A stretch of 60,000 nt of DNA from Polytrichum commune (GCA_950295325.1 OX485808.1:3972501-4032500), one strand, 5' to 3'; shown: positions 35,504-50,251, counted from the first letter of the stretch. The notes: generated from the letters alone by a model not told the origin. Numbers and translations are program-made.

Positions 35504-38500
35504 AAATTCATCAGACCTACATTAGCAATGCGCTTATAGTAATTTGCATTTTGTACTGGAAGAATGATACAAATTCTCGTCCTCATCCACACTACAGGGA
35601 TGGAAACATGACTATAGTTTGTGATATTTTGTCATCGGGCAGCATGACAACTGCCCATGACACTACTCAATCAATATACAAAATGTAGCAATTCACTCCT
35701 TCCAAAACTAGGTGTTATTTAATTTATTGATACTAATAAGTATATGAAATTGCATACCTTGTAGGGAACAACCATTAAGACTTACTAGTGAGTTGTGATT
35801 GTTGTTGTTGCAGAGAAGGCAATGGTCGAGATCTTGGGAGCATGGAATAAGAGCAACCCTGGCTTGATTAGCGTACTAAACTGGTCACCAGCAATTTACC
35901 CATGCTCTTGGACTGGAGTTATGTGCAATTCTGATGATGCTATTCAAATCACGTAAATTACTTATCACTGTCTCTTATTTACGCAGCTGCTAGTGTTGCA
36001 AAATTGGAAAGAAATCATAATTTGAAGTCTTCTGATAATTTGATATTTAGCTTTGAAGACACAATGATTTACATCTAGTCTTAGGAGCTACACCTGTTGA
36101 AAGTCAAATGAAATCAAATTGCAAAAATACAAAATTGGTCCTGAAGGGTTCACAGTATCCACGATCCATATATTACAGCTTACTTGGTTCAACATGTGAT
36201 AACTTACACGTTAATGAGTTAATAAAAGGTCTTAACACTGCAAATATTATCTGATAATGTTCCAAATGAATGCCAGATACTAGCCAACAGATTTGGAATG
36301 TGAACCAACCCCTATGACCATAGGTTCATCATTAAAATGGGTGAAGAATCTGATTACTTGAAAAGGCTTAAAACCACACAACCAGACCTTGACCATTTAG
36401 CAAATTTCACGATATGTAGATTAATTATGCCAATGAACTGTAACTTGAAGTGTAGTAAAATTGATAACGCACTATTTAAGTTAGGTCCTGTATTAACAAC
36501 ATTAAGGGTTACTAGGTAAACTCAGATGTAAAGTCATACAGTGAATGTCTTGATAAGACTGGGCAGTAGGAATCTATTGTAACTAGCCCATAAGACGTTT
36601 GGCTACATGGACTTTAAAATCAAGTTCATTACATTGCGGTCTTTATTTGACAAGATGACAACGTTGTCGGATTTTGTGCACAGGTTAAAAGGACAAAACT
36701 TGACCTACAGAAACAATAAGACCTTATCGTTAGTAGGTGAATTGCCTGCAGCATTCGAGAATTTGACCCTTCTTCATTACCTGTGAGTTTCACTCCTTAA
36801 ACTCATCACTCCTTAAACTCAACAATTAAGGAATAATTCCCAGAGTTGAAGCAATTTGCAATGAAGCTTGAAACTCTGTTCTACGTTGAATTCTACTCGT
36901 AGATGTTATTCTTGCCTTTAGAGAATTGATGTTGTTGGCTTAGTATTTGATGACTACTATTTTTTAGTTCATCGAGACAGACATTTGTTGAGTAAGAAAA
37001 TACAATGTTTACAATCACTACAAGCATATGATTCTCAATGGGATATTGTCCTGCAACATTGGAAACTTGTCCTATATCAATAGAAAAAGTAAATTTGCAA
37101 TAGAAAAATACCTCAACGGTAGATTTTTATTATTCTTTCATTGACACGTGAAAATTGCCTAGGTCATATCTTGGTCATTAATGGGTTGTGAGCCCTGCAA
37201 AATGTCTTGATAAATATCACAGTCTTTGCACCAAGCTAGCAGGCTCAATATTACATGTGATAATATATATTTGTTCTCTCCAAATAAAGAACTCGAATCT
37301 TTGAGTAGTTTCTAAGCTCTGAGGTATTTTAAGTATATGAATAGGCCAACCAAATAACATTACTAAGCAATTGTGGCCTTGGGAATATAACCATGGGATG
37401 TTGGGAGCTCAGTTTAAATATGAATCTCTTGCAAAAGATTTGTACATCCCATGGTTATATTCTTAAGATCCACATAATGTATGCACTTAGTAATGTTATG
37501 CACATCATTCTTGTTGTCTCCTTTTCTTAAATATTTGACTTGAACTTAACAACGCTTCATTGTTTTTTTTTGCAGAGAGATAACCAATAATCTATTGAAT
37601 GGGACTTTGGATGTTATAGGAGAGATTCCAACAACAACCCTCACAGGCTTGTAAGGCAATCTAATTTACACTCTTGTGGACTTCTGTGTGCTTCTAATTC
37701 ACTCAATGAGATTTAAATTAAACTCTTGGCATTCAGCTGGTATCTATAATTTTAGGACTCTATGCACAATTTGATGTACCTTATACACTAGTGTGATTAG
37801 TGAAAACATGCAATCCAATGGGGGAAGAAAATAAAATAAAAATCTTCTTGTATTAGAATCACATTATTTTTGTATTCACAGAATGTTATGCATGATGGAA
37901 TAGGGATTTGTCAAATAACCTTTTCACCGGACCAGTGCCATTCAAGTATTCCACTTTCAATACAACACTCTCTTACTTGTGAGATATTTAACCTATACAC
38001 CAATTAAAACGGTCACTCATACTCCGACTTCATGAGCATTGACAAAGTGTTTTGTTCAATATTATATTATATATTTTTGGTTGCAAAATAAGCACCCATG
38101 CTTGTGATTTGACCACCATACACAATCATGAAATCTATTTGCATTGAATACTTTGATGTGTGTAATATAGATCATTGTACAATAACCAACTCAATGGCAG
38201 TCTTGATTTTCTACTTGAGATGCAGCTCAATCTTGGGACCATGTAAGTTAAACTTCACGTTATCTATGTCATTTACAATTTGATCATTAAATTCTAAACC
38301 CTAAACCCTAAAGCTTATTTACAATGTACAAATGTTGGGTCTAAGTGTAGCTAGGATAAGAGGCACACCTTAAAATTTATTTAAAAGAAAGGTAGAATGT
38401 GAATTATGGCAGCTGATAACATTTGATCATCAAGAGCCAGTTTGTTACATAATCAAGACAAGTGAAGGATGCTCAAATCTGAAGCGAAAGTGAGTGGAGG

Positions 38501-41500
38501 TGCATATCTCAGTTTTAAATTAAATAGATATAAAGGTTATTTATTTGCAATTCACATGCTAGCACTAATTATGTTGTTTCTTAAGATATGAGATTTCAAG
38601 GTAATGGAGATTTCACATGTAAGAATAATTTGTCTCATATGTGAGAAACATACCATTCTTCTAATAAACACATCAATTCTCTGGGAATAGATTTAATTAA
38701 CACATTCCAATGTAATCCTAACAAATACAAATCAAGTTATTGTGATCCTCATTTCAACATAAAACTATCCACACTTTCACCTCACATTGTAATAGAAGTT
38801 TTTCAAACTATAGAGATTCAATTAGATGTTCTTTTTTTTCCCTCCAATTTTCCATGGCCTGTAACTAGGAAATCAGGGTCCGAGATGACCCTAAACTACT
38901 GGATGATGGTGGAGAGATACCCAAATCTCAGTTATAGGCGCCTCTACTCTAGATAGGTTCAAATGTAGAAATTGTAGCTATGAGTTTATTCAGTAACAAT
39001 ATGTGGCGAGGTCATATGTACATGTCAATTTCAAGTTGTGCATTAATTTTTATATATTGTATGTGCATCTAATATTGTTGTTGTTGCATTCTAAATTGCC
39101 ATGTATGATTGACAGTAACTTAAGAAATAACTTCTTCAGTGGAGAAATACCATTGTTTAGCCCTAACAACACTTTTGATACCATGTGAGACTCTTAACCT
39201 ACACGCAACAAGTATATGATTTTGAGTGTTGTGGGTTTTGATTGTGGTAACTTTCATCAATCAAAAACAAGTAGCTCATTTCATTTCCACTAATTGTTTT
39301 TCACTCCAATTGGCATTGTTTGTTATTTGTTATTTATTCAAGTAAGCTACTGAGAAAGAGATATATGTATCGTTTACAGAGATTTGAGTCATAACCAACT
39401 CAGTGGGAGTATTCCTGTTGAAAGTGGGTTACTATCATCACAGCTTCAAAGTTTGTGAGTACCTACCTCACTTCCAATTTTTTTTATTTTTTTTATATAT
39501 TTTTACCAAGGTGATCAAATCAAATTGATTTTGTGGCATGTCCGTTATTTGCTGAAATCCTCTTACTATTCAAATATAAAATAAAGCCACTTCAACATCC
39601 CCTTAAAATGGAGTTTTCTATTCTTCTTTTAAATTGTGTTGATGGGACCTTTTCTAACATTCATGCCCACAAAATGAAAACAAAACTTCATTTCAACCTT
39701 GGACAAACATGATGTAGAATTAGATTTAAGAGTCATTCAATCTTTATCATCATGTGTGTTATTTGGAGGAAACAAAAAAAAAAAAACAAACAAACACCAT
39801 TGTTCATACTTATGGGTGATGAAGATGTTCATCAAGCTTTTATTATGGGTGCAGAGATCTAAGCAATAACAAGTTAAGTGGACCAATGGATTTTTCTAGA
39901 TTGAGTATCACTGCACCAAAACTATCATATTTGTGAGATATTTTCAACTCTAATTTTCAACTCATTATTATTCTTGTTCTGACATTCATATAAGAAATTA
40001 TTTAAGAAAGGCATTCATATGGTCATCACCTTTGTGAAAAGCCATTCCAAAAGCATTAAATTATGCCTTGCCCAACACAAACATCCTCATTCTCATACAT
40101 GGACTACATAGGAAGACAATGACTAGTTACACGTTTTTACATGTCATGGCTATTGGTTACAGAATCCTGAGCAACAACCTTCTAAATGGAACAGTGAACT
40201 TCAATGGCTTCAGTGATATGAATTATGCCTATTCTTATGAGACTTTGTAAGATCCTCAATTTCTATCCATCTAACCCTTAAATGTCTAACAAGTCCAGTG
40301 TACAACCTATCTACATTATTTCCATGACTCTTCACCAAGTCCTAAAATTATATTTCATTCATTTGTAGACTTCAAACTTACTATATTTATTACCTTATAT
40401 TACAAGGGGGAAATAAAAGTAGGGTCATATGCATTTCTCTCAAGAATACCTTAGCTATGTACTAAAACTACTATGTCTCTATGCATATTTTTGTATTGAC
40501 TTTGTTTAAAATCAAGTTTGATTATTGAGTTAATCTAAATAGGATCAATTTTCATACAACTATCTAAAAATGAAGACATGTAACTCAATGACACATCTTT
40601 GCACATGTTGAGCTCGTGATAGGAACGCTTAGACCCTTTAGAGTTAAGTTCGATTAGCTTGTTAACCAACCATTAATTATTGACTCAGTATTTGAAAGGA
40701 ACTATTCCAAAAGAAAAGAAAAGCATAGAATTGTGCAAAGAAAGTGTTGATTGATACATGTAGAATGAGTTTTTACGAATTCATCCAAGAGATTGATTCG
40801 CTCCTTATGTTGGTTGGTTGTTGTTGACTTCAGAAATCTTAGTCACAACTTCTTCGACAACATGATTGCGTTGTCATCCGGTGTTCTAAACTACACGACC
40901 GTAGATCTCTCCAATAACCAATTCAACAATTTTACCATTTCAAGCAACTTTTTACCAGCTTTGCAACTGTTGTACGTCTACCATGCCATTGCAATCTTGG
41001 ATTTGACATTACTTCTTCATTAAGTAATTAACGCTACAATCATGTCATGCAATATATATATATATATGAAGACTTCTTACTTCAAGTAATTGGCCGTAAT
41101 TAAATACATGTTTGTGTGCATTTGAATTTGGGGCAAGCTATGTGAGGAACAATTCTTTAAGAGGAGAATTTCCAAGCTCAGTGTTGGAGTGCCAATCTCT
41201 GCAAAATGTGTAAGCATGCATCCCCAAATTGAGTGATATGCTTGGTGAAGTGTAGTAAATGGGAAAAACAATCATTGATGAATGTATAATATCAACAAGA
41301 TGTTACTTATATTGTATATGGCCACTACAGGGTATGATTTAAAATCGCCTACATGAGTGTGTATTTATGAATGCATGTATCAAAGCACATACATGATAAG
41401 TTCAAAATTTTAGTCAAATGCTTCCAATGTGTGATAATCATAGTAGTTTTCAAAGTCTATACTAAAGCACATATGCTATTATCAAAGAATGTTCATGATT

Positions 41501-44500
41501 CTAATTTAGTTGTTAGAGATTCATATTCAAGTTGTGAGAAGTGTTATTGTTGAGTTGAGAGCTACTAAAATTTGTTGAAAGCGTTTATATTACGTAATAT
41601 GTTGTGTTGGGTAATATTGAGTAGAAATATCCAAAATATGTGAAAGTCTAATTATAAGCCATATTGTAAGACTAACTACAATTGTACACAAATTACATAG
41701 TAGTTAAGCAACTAGAGTCTACATGAACAAAATAGAATAACCCTCAAATATTTATAATTGATTAGGCTACCTATATTTTACACATTTTCCCTTGATTGCC
41801 CATGAACCAATTTTGGCTTCCTAAGCCTTGTTGATCATCCATTAAGTTGTCCAATGAAAGTTCATATAATTAAAATGTTGGTGATAATAAATAAAAAAAT
41901 CATTGAAACAAAGTAAATAACATAAGTTGATCTTGTAAATTTTCATTCCACATGTGTGATTCAAAGGGGGGGGGGTCCTTATATTGTGTTGAATTTCATT
42001 GTAAATGTTTTTTACATTTTCATTTTTCAAAATAAACTTTAAATGTTAAACCCTACAACATACAATCATCTTTTGATTTGTTTTTGACACCATATGTCAC
42101 TTTACACATGTATCTTGCAAAGTCATCCACCAATACTTATATTTTAATTCATTACAACGTTAATTTGTACATGAATATACTCATGAATACCTCAAGTACA
42201 ACGTCTTAGATTTACATGGACAATTTTGTGTAACCGGTCAATTAAGTTTAACTAGTTCTTCCAATTAGCCTCATCCATAAGAACTCGTCATATTTATTTT
42301 GGGTGATATAAATTATCTTTGCTCAATGTATGTCTATTATTGAACATCTCACAACATTCATGTTCAAATGTACTAGTTTAGTTACAATTGTTACAATGGC
42401 TCACAATAACTAATGCCTTGAATCATTATTCATATATAGATACTTTGACTACAATCAAATCACTTCACTCAGTTTTCCAGTAGTACCCTTTCAAGGATTT
42501 GTTATGTCAACAATATCTTTGGTGGGAAATGACATCTCTATTGTCAACTATGCAAAATCTGGACCATTCTCTGAATCATTAATTGGCAGTCAAAGCATAC
42601 TTTTGTAAGTGCAGCGTTTGTGAATATTATCACCTTATCACCCATTCAATTTATATTCTTGTTTTACCCATACATAAGTGGAGAATGTTCCAAATTGAAG
42701 TTGTAATTTCTGCAGCAATGGCAAGAATACATTATGGAAGTTTTTCATTACGTTAAAGATCTACATTTTAGTTCAATATGTTTTCCCTAGAAGGATATTT
42801 TTCTACTAATATTTTGGTGTGCTCTTCATCCGGCTTAGGTGGCAATCCATATTGCACCAAGATTGAGTCAAATCTTAAAGCAAGTGTATGTCGATTCAAT
42901 AAATCTTCTCCACCACTCTCAAGTAATAATCATCTTCTCAAATCTCTATATACACTTATGGAAGTAATGTGTTGTTGCAACAAAGCGTACGGACACGTTT
43001 GCAAAATTACAAGGATGGTAGCCACCATAATGGATGTTGCTTGGATATTGAACCAGAACTTGTAGTGAATTCAAGCTTCAGACATATTTTGTAGAATGTT
43101 GTTGTGAATATAGTCATGTGCTTCAACTAACTCCAATTTGTGGTCTCTTTTTTTCAACTATTTGCAGTTTCCAAACAATCGACAAATATATTGGAGATTG
43201 TACTTTCCACTGTAGCGGGCTTCTTGTTTTTGGTTATTATGACTTTTGCCGTGATAATTCGAAGATTGTATATCAAGAACTTGTCCTACCGTAAACTTGA
43301 ACAAGGTGAACCATCTCCTTCATATCTTACTTCATCCATTATTTGTGCATGTAACGAATGTTGGATTCAATTATATACATATAGCATGACATCCAAATTT
43401 TGTTTGATGACCTCAGTACTTGATGTAACATTTGGTCGGGTTTAGCTCTTCTTATGTCCTATGAAAGTATGAGTATTTTTAAAGAGTGGCGTACAACTGA
43501 ATGTCAATGACGAAGATCAAAGAAAGCTAAATAAACATGATAAATCCCACTTCGACAAGAAAGAAACTATTTGATATAATTTTGAAGCATTTGGTAACGA
43601 TTATCAATTTCAAACAACCTCATTCAAAAGTGTTTCTATATTACATGTCAAATGAAATTTGACTAAACATGTTACATGTCCACCTGATGATGTGATTTTC
43701 AGAATTATCGAAGCAAGAAGTTAAGCCAAAGATGTATTCCTTTAGTGAATTGAGACTTGCAACTCGTGAATTTCACCATGATAACAAGCTTGGAGAAGGC
43801 GGGTTTGGTGTGGTGTATAAGGTACATGAAATAGAATGGGTATTTTGAGATTTGTTGCTTGAAGACTAAATGAATGGCATGATTTGTGTTATCTTACACT
43901 TGTTGGTATTGATCACTTGGTCTTGAAACTTCATTGGTATTGTGTACTACTTATAATTATGATTCTTGTTTTGATTGACATTTGTTGCGTTGCTTTTGCA
44001 GGGAACATTATCAGACAACACACATGTTGCTGTGAAACAATTGATCAAATCAAAATTAGTGCTTTCAGATTTTTTGAATGAAGTTGTAGTCATCTCAGGC
44101 ATCAAACATCGCAACTTGATCAAATTGAAGGGTTGTTGTCTCAGTGGTGATCGACGAATCTTGGTATATGAGTATGCTGAAAATAGAAACTTGCCCAAGC
44201 ATTATGGGGTAAGATTTAATTTATGTTTCATTTGTTTAATCATCTACATAAATAACAATATGAATTTGAAGTAAAATATTTAATTTGATAGGATAGTACA
44301 TGAGATTCATGGAACTCAAAGCAATATTTATTTAGTGTGTTGGTTTCACCAAATTATTTTGCTTGAACTCCATGTGGGTTGTTTACATTAGCATTTTTGT
44401 GTTTAAAGATAATGAAATCCTCCTAAACAAGCGTTTCACTATTATTGTTTTCATTATTAGATGTCATGATTTATAGTCATGATGTCATTGTTGTTGCTAG

Positions 44501-45837
44501 TGTGTTCAAGATTCATAAGACGACATTTTTGTTGTTTGTTTAGATTGCCCGAGCGAAAATAAACTTGAATTGGATTGGTCAACACGTTTGAGAATCATAA
44601 TAGGCATTGCTCGAGCTCTTACCTACCTTCATGAAGAAGTGCAACCCCCAATTATACACCGGGACATCAAAGCACCCAATATTCTTCTTGACAAAGATTT
44701 GAACCCAAAGGTTGCCGACTTTGGATTGGCGCTCCTTGTGCCTGAGTTGGATAATGAACAAACCCATATTACCCGCACCGTTATTGGAACAAGGTATGCA
44801 CTCAGCTCATTCATATGTAATAAAAAAATATTGTCTTGAAGTCCACACATGCTCTAAAGCATTTTAATGGGCCTTGACATGTATTATTGATTTCCATGCA
44901 TGCATTTACATAGATCTAGGGGGTGATAGAAACATAGTTTATTGATGTATTTTGTAACGTTTAATGTAACATAGCTCATTTTTTTATTGTTCAAAAATGT
45001 ATATTTTAGAAAGAGATATATTACATACTAAAGCAATATAGACCTTGTGAAAGAAGTTGTTTATGTGATCCTCCCCCGATCCTCAATATAGGGGAGCCCT
45101 CCTAGTCAATCAGTCATGTTCTTAATTAATAGAAATTGCAATTGCACATTAGCATTTATTATTGCACTGACATTGTTTCATGTCTCATTGTTTCAATTTT
45201 GTAAATTGTTCAACAAGATCATTGTGTGGTGGTTGTTTGTCTTGACAGAGGTTATTTATCACCTGAATATGCAAGTTTTGGTCATATATCGACATCAATT
45301 GACACATTTAGCTTTGGTGTTGTGATTCTTGAAATTATAAGCAGAAGAAAGAATATTGATTTTGAGAAACCTGAGGGACAACATATTTTGCTACAATGGG
45401 TAAATATTTATGGTCTTACCTCTAATCATTTATTGTGGATGAGCCCGTGAATCATAGTCATTATTTGGATTGTTTACATTTGAGATGTGAAGATGCTTTC
45501 GGTGTTAACTTTTATGCAAAGCACATGCTTTTATTGCAGATTTCCTTATATTAAACCTATAGTTTGGTTGGTTTGATAATATGGATTTTAGAGGACTTTG
45601 ATTATAGATTATCCCTTCTAAATCACATTTGTGATGGTAGTTATGTAGATTATCTTGTTACAATTTCTAAAGCATTGACGTGTTTTGCACAAGCATGGAG
45701 GATGCATGACACCAATGAACTATGGCATTTGATTGATCCAAAATTGGCTCATGAGACCCTAAACACAAAAATAACACAAGTATCACTATATTCGTTAATC
45801 GGAGACTTTGGAAACTCTCAAAATAAAATATGCGCAT
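35338..45837 (+). pseudogene. LRR receptor-like kinase gene, about 20 exons, with several lesions and no kinase C-terminus
   Basis: Exons I can place: 35338-35440 (signal peptide), 35814-35952 (LRRNT, CSWTGVMC), 36684-36782, 37576-37650, 37904-37978, 38171-38242, 39116-39184, 39380-39454, 39855-39932, 40163-40246, 40834-40971, 41138-41209 (mostly single LRRs in 69-84-base, phase-2 exons), 42440-42604, ~42837-~42928 (GNPYC cysteine motif), 43168-43305 (transmembrane VAGFLFLVIMTFAVII), 43703-43821 (GEGGFGVVYK), 44002-44208 (VAVK), 44544-44793 (HRDIKAPN, VADFGLA), 45249-45399 (SPEY, FSFGVV) and a remnant at ~45700-45837. The architecture resembles plant LRR-RLKs of the LRR-VIII type. Phases agree up to exon 13. 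Then the acceptor expected at 42837 reads TT instead of AG, the 44002 exon is off by one base against the next (apparent deletion near 44192), and the last junction is also off by one. Kinase subdomain XI is missing. Expression from the intact promoter is possible but the product would be truncated. Confidence 0.8.
38294..38312. repeat. Short telomere-like motif in an intron
   Basis: CTAAACCCTAAACCCTAAAG, two to three plant-type units, in an intron of the receptor kinase. Confidence 0.6.
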
Positions 45838-46176
45838 AGTTTGGGATGCCAATATTGTGAGCATACGGAACATTGGGAACATAAGGAACATGATGGTTTA
45901 CAAAATCGCACGTGAAGAATATTCAACTTACTAATAATAGTAAGGTATTGAGTTATAATGAAAACATGAATTACATGTGGAAAATAACAATTGAATCTAA
46001 AAAAATGGTTTTATGTCATTATAAAGTTTAGGGTGTGCATCCCATACATAAGGTCTTATGGAATTGGATGGCACATCCCAAACGTATATCACAATTGAAT
46101 TTAACAACTCTACTAAGTCTATTAAAAACAAAGTTTACTAAGTGCCCATGTTTTTCCCCATTCATTCCCACCTATG

Positions 46177-49100
46177 TTATGTTTCTCCATCTCCATCTTC
46201 CGCTTCATATCCATTCTCGGCGTCATTTTCCACAGCTGCAATACGTGCCAAGTTGTCTTTGGCAAAATCTATATGTTTTTGGGGGATGGTCATTGTTTCT
46301 GATTTGGAACCCTTGCGTGGCTTCCAAGCACAAAGTATGGTATCCGTGTTTATCCAAACTGGTCCGTACGCTGAGTCCACTGTCCACTTGAAATTTTTTT
46401 TCGTGTCCCAACCTAAATAGGTGCGAAGCACGTTCTGGTCTTTGGTGCTTGGATGGCAATATTCCACCTCAATTTGACGAAAGTTGGGACTAGTTTGAAC
46501 AAAATTGGATGAAGACAATGCTTTCACCAACCAAATTGGCTTGGGATGCTCCTCATCCCCTGCTCGTACGAGGACCATATAACCTTCGTGGCAATCAACA
46601 CCTACACGAAACGATGGGGCCGGCCGATTGCGCGCAGGGCCAACGTAATGCTCGTCCATTGCGAACTCTTCACGGATGTCTCCATTGTTGAAAAACATTG
46701 TTTCAGACTTGACAACCGTCATACGACTCTGTGGCCAAAATCCTTGTGTCAAAGTCGTACGGGTATCGCCACCAAGTGTCATCAAGGCCGTTCGAATGCG
46801 ATCCCAATACGCGATCAACGGTTCATGGGTATCTCTAACACGTTTGGTGATGTCCTCCTCGCACAACTCTTTCCAATACTCAATGAATCCGGATATGCCT
46901 TTGATGATTTCTGGCCCATTCCTCATGGGGTCGGGTTTGCAAGGCATTGGTTCGCCATCCGGGAGCAAGCATTTCCCATCCTTGTCTTGACGCCATACGA
47001 GTATACCATCATCCGGGCCCCAATTAGCAGATGTGCATAAAAGCTTGAACTGCATGGCCGGGGCACCATCATCCCTCATATAGAATCGGAATTGTTGTGC
47101 TTTGGTATGTCCCACCAAACGGTCCCCTCCCTTCAACATGTATGGCTTAATGAAGGCCTTGAAATTTGGCACTTCCTCAATCATGAGCGGGATCACCGGC
47201 ATATGGTCTAAATCCATATATGATTTCATAAGAAGTGGTATGGTCGGAAAATCTTCCTCATGCAACTTCATGCTCCAACGCCCGAATGACGCATCAATGT
47301 CGTCGTGTGTGTGTCCCACCATCAAGAAAGACACAAATACCTCTTTGAAGATTCCTTTCGCCACGAGCAATGACCAAAAACAAAATACGTATCGACATTT
47401 GTTGTCCTTCGCACAATTATCAAGTTGAACGTGGAGAGTTGGAGGCAATGGTTTAGCACAAATGGGTTCTGCGGGTGGTTTTGGCAATGACGACATACAA
47501 ACCTCCTTCCCCGCAAGCACTGCCTCATAAAGGGGTGTCGTTCCACAACCATCAAAAAATGCACGCGAAAAATGTACCGGTGGCTTCTCAAGATCGCGCA
47601 AGAGTTTTGCAAATGAACCCACCGTGTGGTTTGCATCGCCAGGGTAAAAATCCAAACCATAATGGGCATACTTAACGTCCACATGGCCATGGGCAATCAT
47701 ACCTAGAAAAAACAAACGATGCGTGAACAACAAAAATGAAATAACCACTAAACTGATGTATGATGTTGGACATTTGCCAAACACACCCAAGAAAATTGGA
47801 AAACTTTCAACACATCGTTGTGATTTCTTACAAACCTGTGACAGCTACGGGCAACTTGAAGATACTATCCGTGGCCTTTATTTTGCGTGCATAACAAGGG
47901 CATGCGGTCTTGGCGTGGTCCATTTTATCATGGATGACTGTGAGAACCTCTGTCGGCCTCATTATAGATAATGCACGGTTCTTGTAGTAATCTTGGCGGT
48001 GTGCCTCTTGATTGTTCACATGCTCAATATTTTTTTTTTGGTGTCTAGTATGGGATTCAGTACCAATGGGGTGGGCGTCTCGAAGACCTTTGTATTTCTC
48101 ACACGCCGTACACCTAGCGAACTTGTCCCCATGTCTCTTCAAAATGTATTCAGCAAACTGTTGGTTTTTAATCACACTCAACTTGGACAAAGAAATGGGC
48201 CCACATCCCGCTCTGCGACCTACTTCGTTGATATCCGTTAAGATGTTCTTCCATTTTGTGCCCGTGGGCAACACCATTTGAACAACTTTCTCCCCTGTTG
48301 ACAATGTCCTCGTCTTGTGGGGCATTGCATCGGCCAATGACACTATGATGGTGGAGAGTGTCGCCGAGGCTTGTAGTGTAGCCTCCCTAGGTTTATTTGT
48401 GCCCGAGTTGCCATGAAAACGAGAGCGGCGACCCAACGATGAATACTTCCTAAACCTATAAAAGTCAGCCTTGGAGACAGCATGGATGATATACCATGCC
48501 GTACAACACACTTCAACATTTTCAAGGGTCACCACCTTATGACCATGGGTATCAAGGTGCAAATTTCTGTGCACCTCGAGTTTCTTTGCGGATCTCATAC
48601 GAAAATCCGCAAGCCACATCTCTTCACGAAGTGACCTAATTTTTTCACGTGGGAAGAATTGGCAACATTTCCTCGCGCAACAGTCCTTGGCGGACACGAG
48701 ACGGATAGAATCGTCTCCCAATATGCGATCCCGTCGTCGCTTCTTATCACCGCGAGGCACGCGGTTAGAAGCATATCTGCGGAGGCCTTTGCGAGGAGGT
48801 AATTTGGCCAACAAAGCTGATTTCGCTTGTTTGTGCCGCCGCCCATGATCCCACAAGCTTACTTCTTCATGGAGAACGCGACGAAGGAGCCATCGACGCA
48901 AGGAAAATCTCCACGTCACCGGAACCTCGAGTGGAAGCAAAAAATTCAAGATGCACACACCAACATCATCGGCACCGAGGGGGTTGGCATCCACACATTC
49001 ACGGGGATCGGAGTTTCTACATATGCCATTTGCCACCGGGACACCAAGCTCGTTAAGTAGAACGACATCAAGGCCCACCCATTCTTCTCTTCCAAAACCC

Positions 49101-49317
49101 GCACACAATGGAATGTCATCGTTGTCATCACCGGAATGTAGACATTGTTCGTGCACTTCAAAAGAATCATGGGAGGATGCATCCACAAGCACCCCCAACA
49201 CATTTGTCATGTCAGTACCGTCCGCCGACGTCAACGTTAGTTCGCGTTCACTATCGGAGGACGATGCACTAGTCGACAAATCCAATGAAATATATCCCAC
49301 ATGCATCGCCATTGCTC
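46177..49317 (-). CDS. DUF7869-type protein (transposase-like, two exons)
   Basis: The first exon runs from acceptor TTGTTTAG (49318) with ATG at 49312-49310 to donor CACAG/GTTTGT (ends 47836). The second is complement(46177..47702), from acceptor TTTTCTAG. Phases match (1), giving about 1,000 residues. The N-terminal 200 residues are acidic and Ser-rich. A basic middle part leads to a Cys motif (CTACEKYK) and a conserved helical region. The second exon holds LHVQLDNCAKDNKCRYVFCFWSLL at its core and VGHTHDDIDASFGRWS, the signature of the DUF7869 family, which has an RNase H/DDE-like look (D...DN...GHTHDDID). The family is multicopy in several eukaryotes and may derive from a mobile element; function unknown. 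No lesion is seen, so this copy may be active. It converges on the broken receptor kinase. Confidence 0.82.
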
Positions 49318-49453
49318 CTAAACAAACAACCATGGCATGAACAAACAACATTAATTCCAATATTTAAAAGAACATACAAATTATTTGTCAAAATATATGG
49401 CCCAGAAATCACAAACAACTCTTGGGGCATCCATGGGAAGGCCTCACACAAAG

Positions 49454-50251
49454 ACGAACGCACGTTCGAAAAGAATATGAAGACATGGAAAAACTGCATG
49501 GGATTCCCATGGCAATTGACACCGGCATCAAGTTATATATCATTCGTGAAGGGTGTCGATATGAGTTGTTGTGCAACCATGGCAAAATGTTTGAGGCGGT
49601 TATGTATACGAACGACCGTTCGTAAGTTTTTGGAAAAACAGTATATGTAAAAAACACTTTGACACGCCGACATTGTGATAAATCAGGCCATACGTTTTCT
49701 GAAGACATGCCACCCTCTGTCGGGGAAATGATAGGGTGTACCACATCACGTCGTACCCTAGTAAATAATGGGACGGCATATTTACGAACGACCGTTCGTA
49801 AGTTTTTGGAAAAACAGTAGATGTAAAAACACTTTGACACGTCGACATTGTGATAACTCAGGCCATACGTTTTCTGAAGACATACCACCCTCTGTCGGGG
49901 AAATGATAGTGTGTACCACATCACGTCGTACCCTAGTAAATAATGGGACGGCATATTTACGAACGACCGTTCATAAGTTTTTGGAAAAACAGTAGATGTA
50001 AAAACACTTTGACACGTCGACATTGTGATAACTCAGGCCATACGTTTTCTGAAGACATACCACCCTCTGTCGGAGAAATGATAGTGTGTACCACATCACG
50101 TCGTTCCCTAGTAAATAATGGGACGGCATATTTACGAACGACCGTTCGTATCTCTCTGTCATACTTTGATTATATGCAGGAAGGTGTCTGTAAGTCTAGT
50201 GTTGGATGCGATGGACATACTCCCAGGTGGTATTTACGAACGAACGTTCGT
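49454..50251. repeat. Second palindrome family ACGAACG-NN-CGTTCGT
   Basis: Copies occur at 49454-49468 (ACGAACGCACGTTCG), 49608, 49784, 49959 (right arm TCAT), 50134 and 50236 (ACGAACGAACGTTCGT). Two lie outside the 175-base units, so the motif is older than or independent of the tandem repeat. Confidence 0.8.
49608..50151. repeat. Tandem repeat, 175-base unit, about three copies
   Basis: Units start at 49608, 49784, 49959 and 50134 (last one partial), a spacing of 175-176 bases. Each begins with the palindrome ACGAACGACCGTTCGT and includes CACTTTGACACG and GACATACCACCCTCTGTCGG. The copies are nearly identical, so the amplification is recent. It sits in the upstream region of the DUF7869-type gene. 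Confidence 0.95.
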
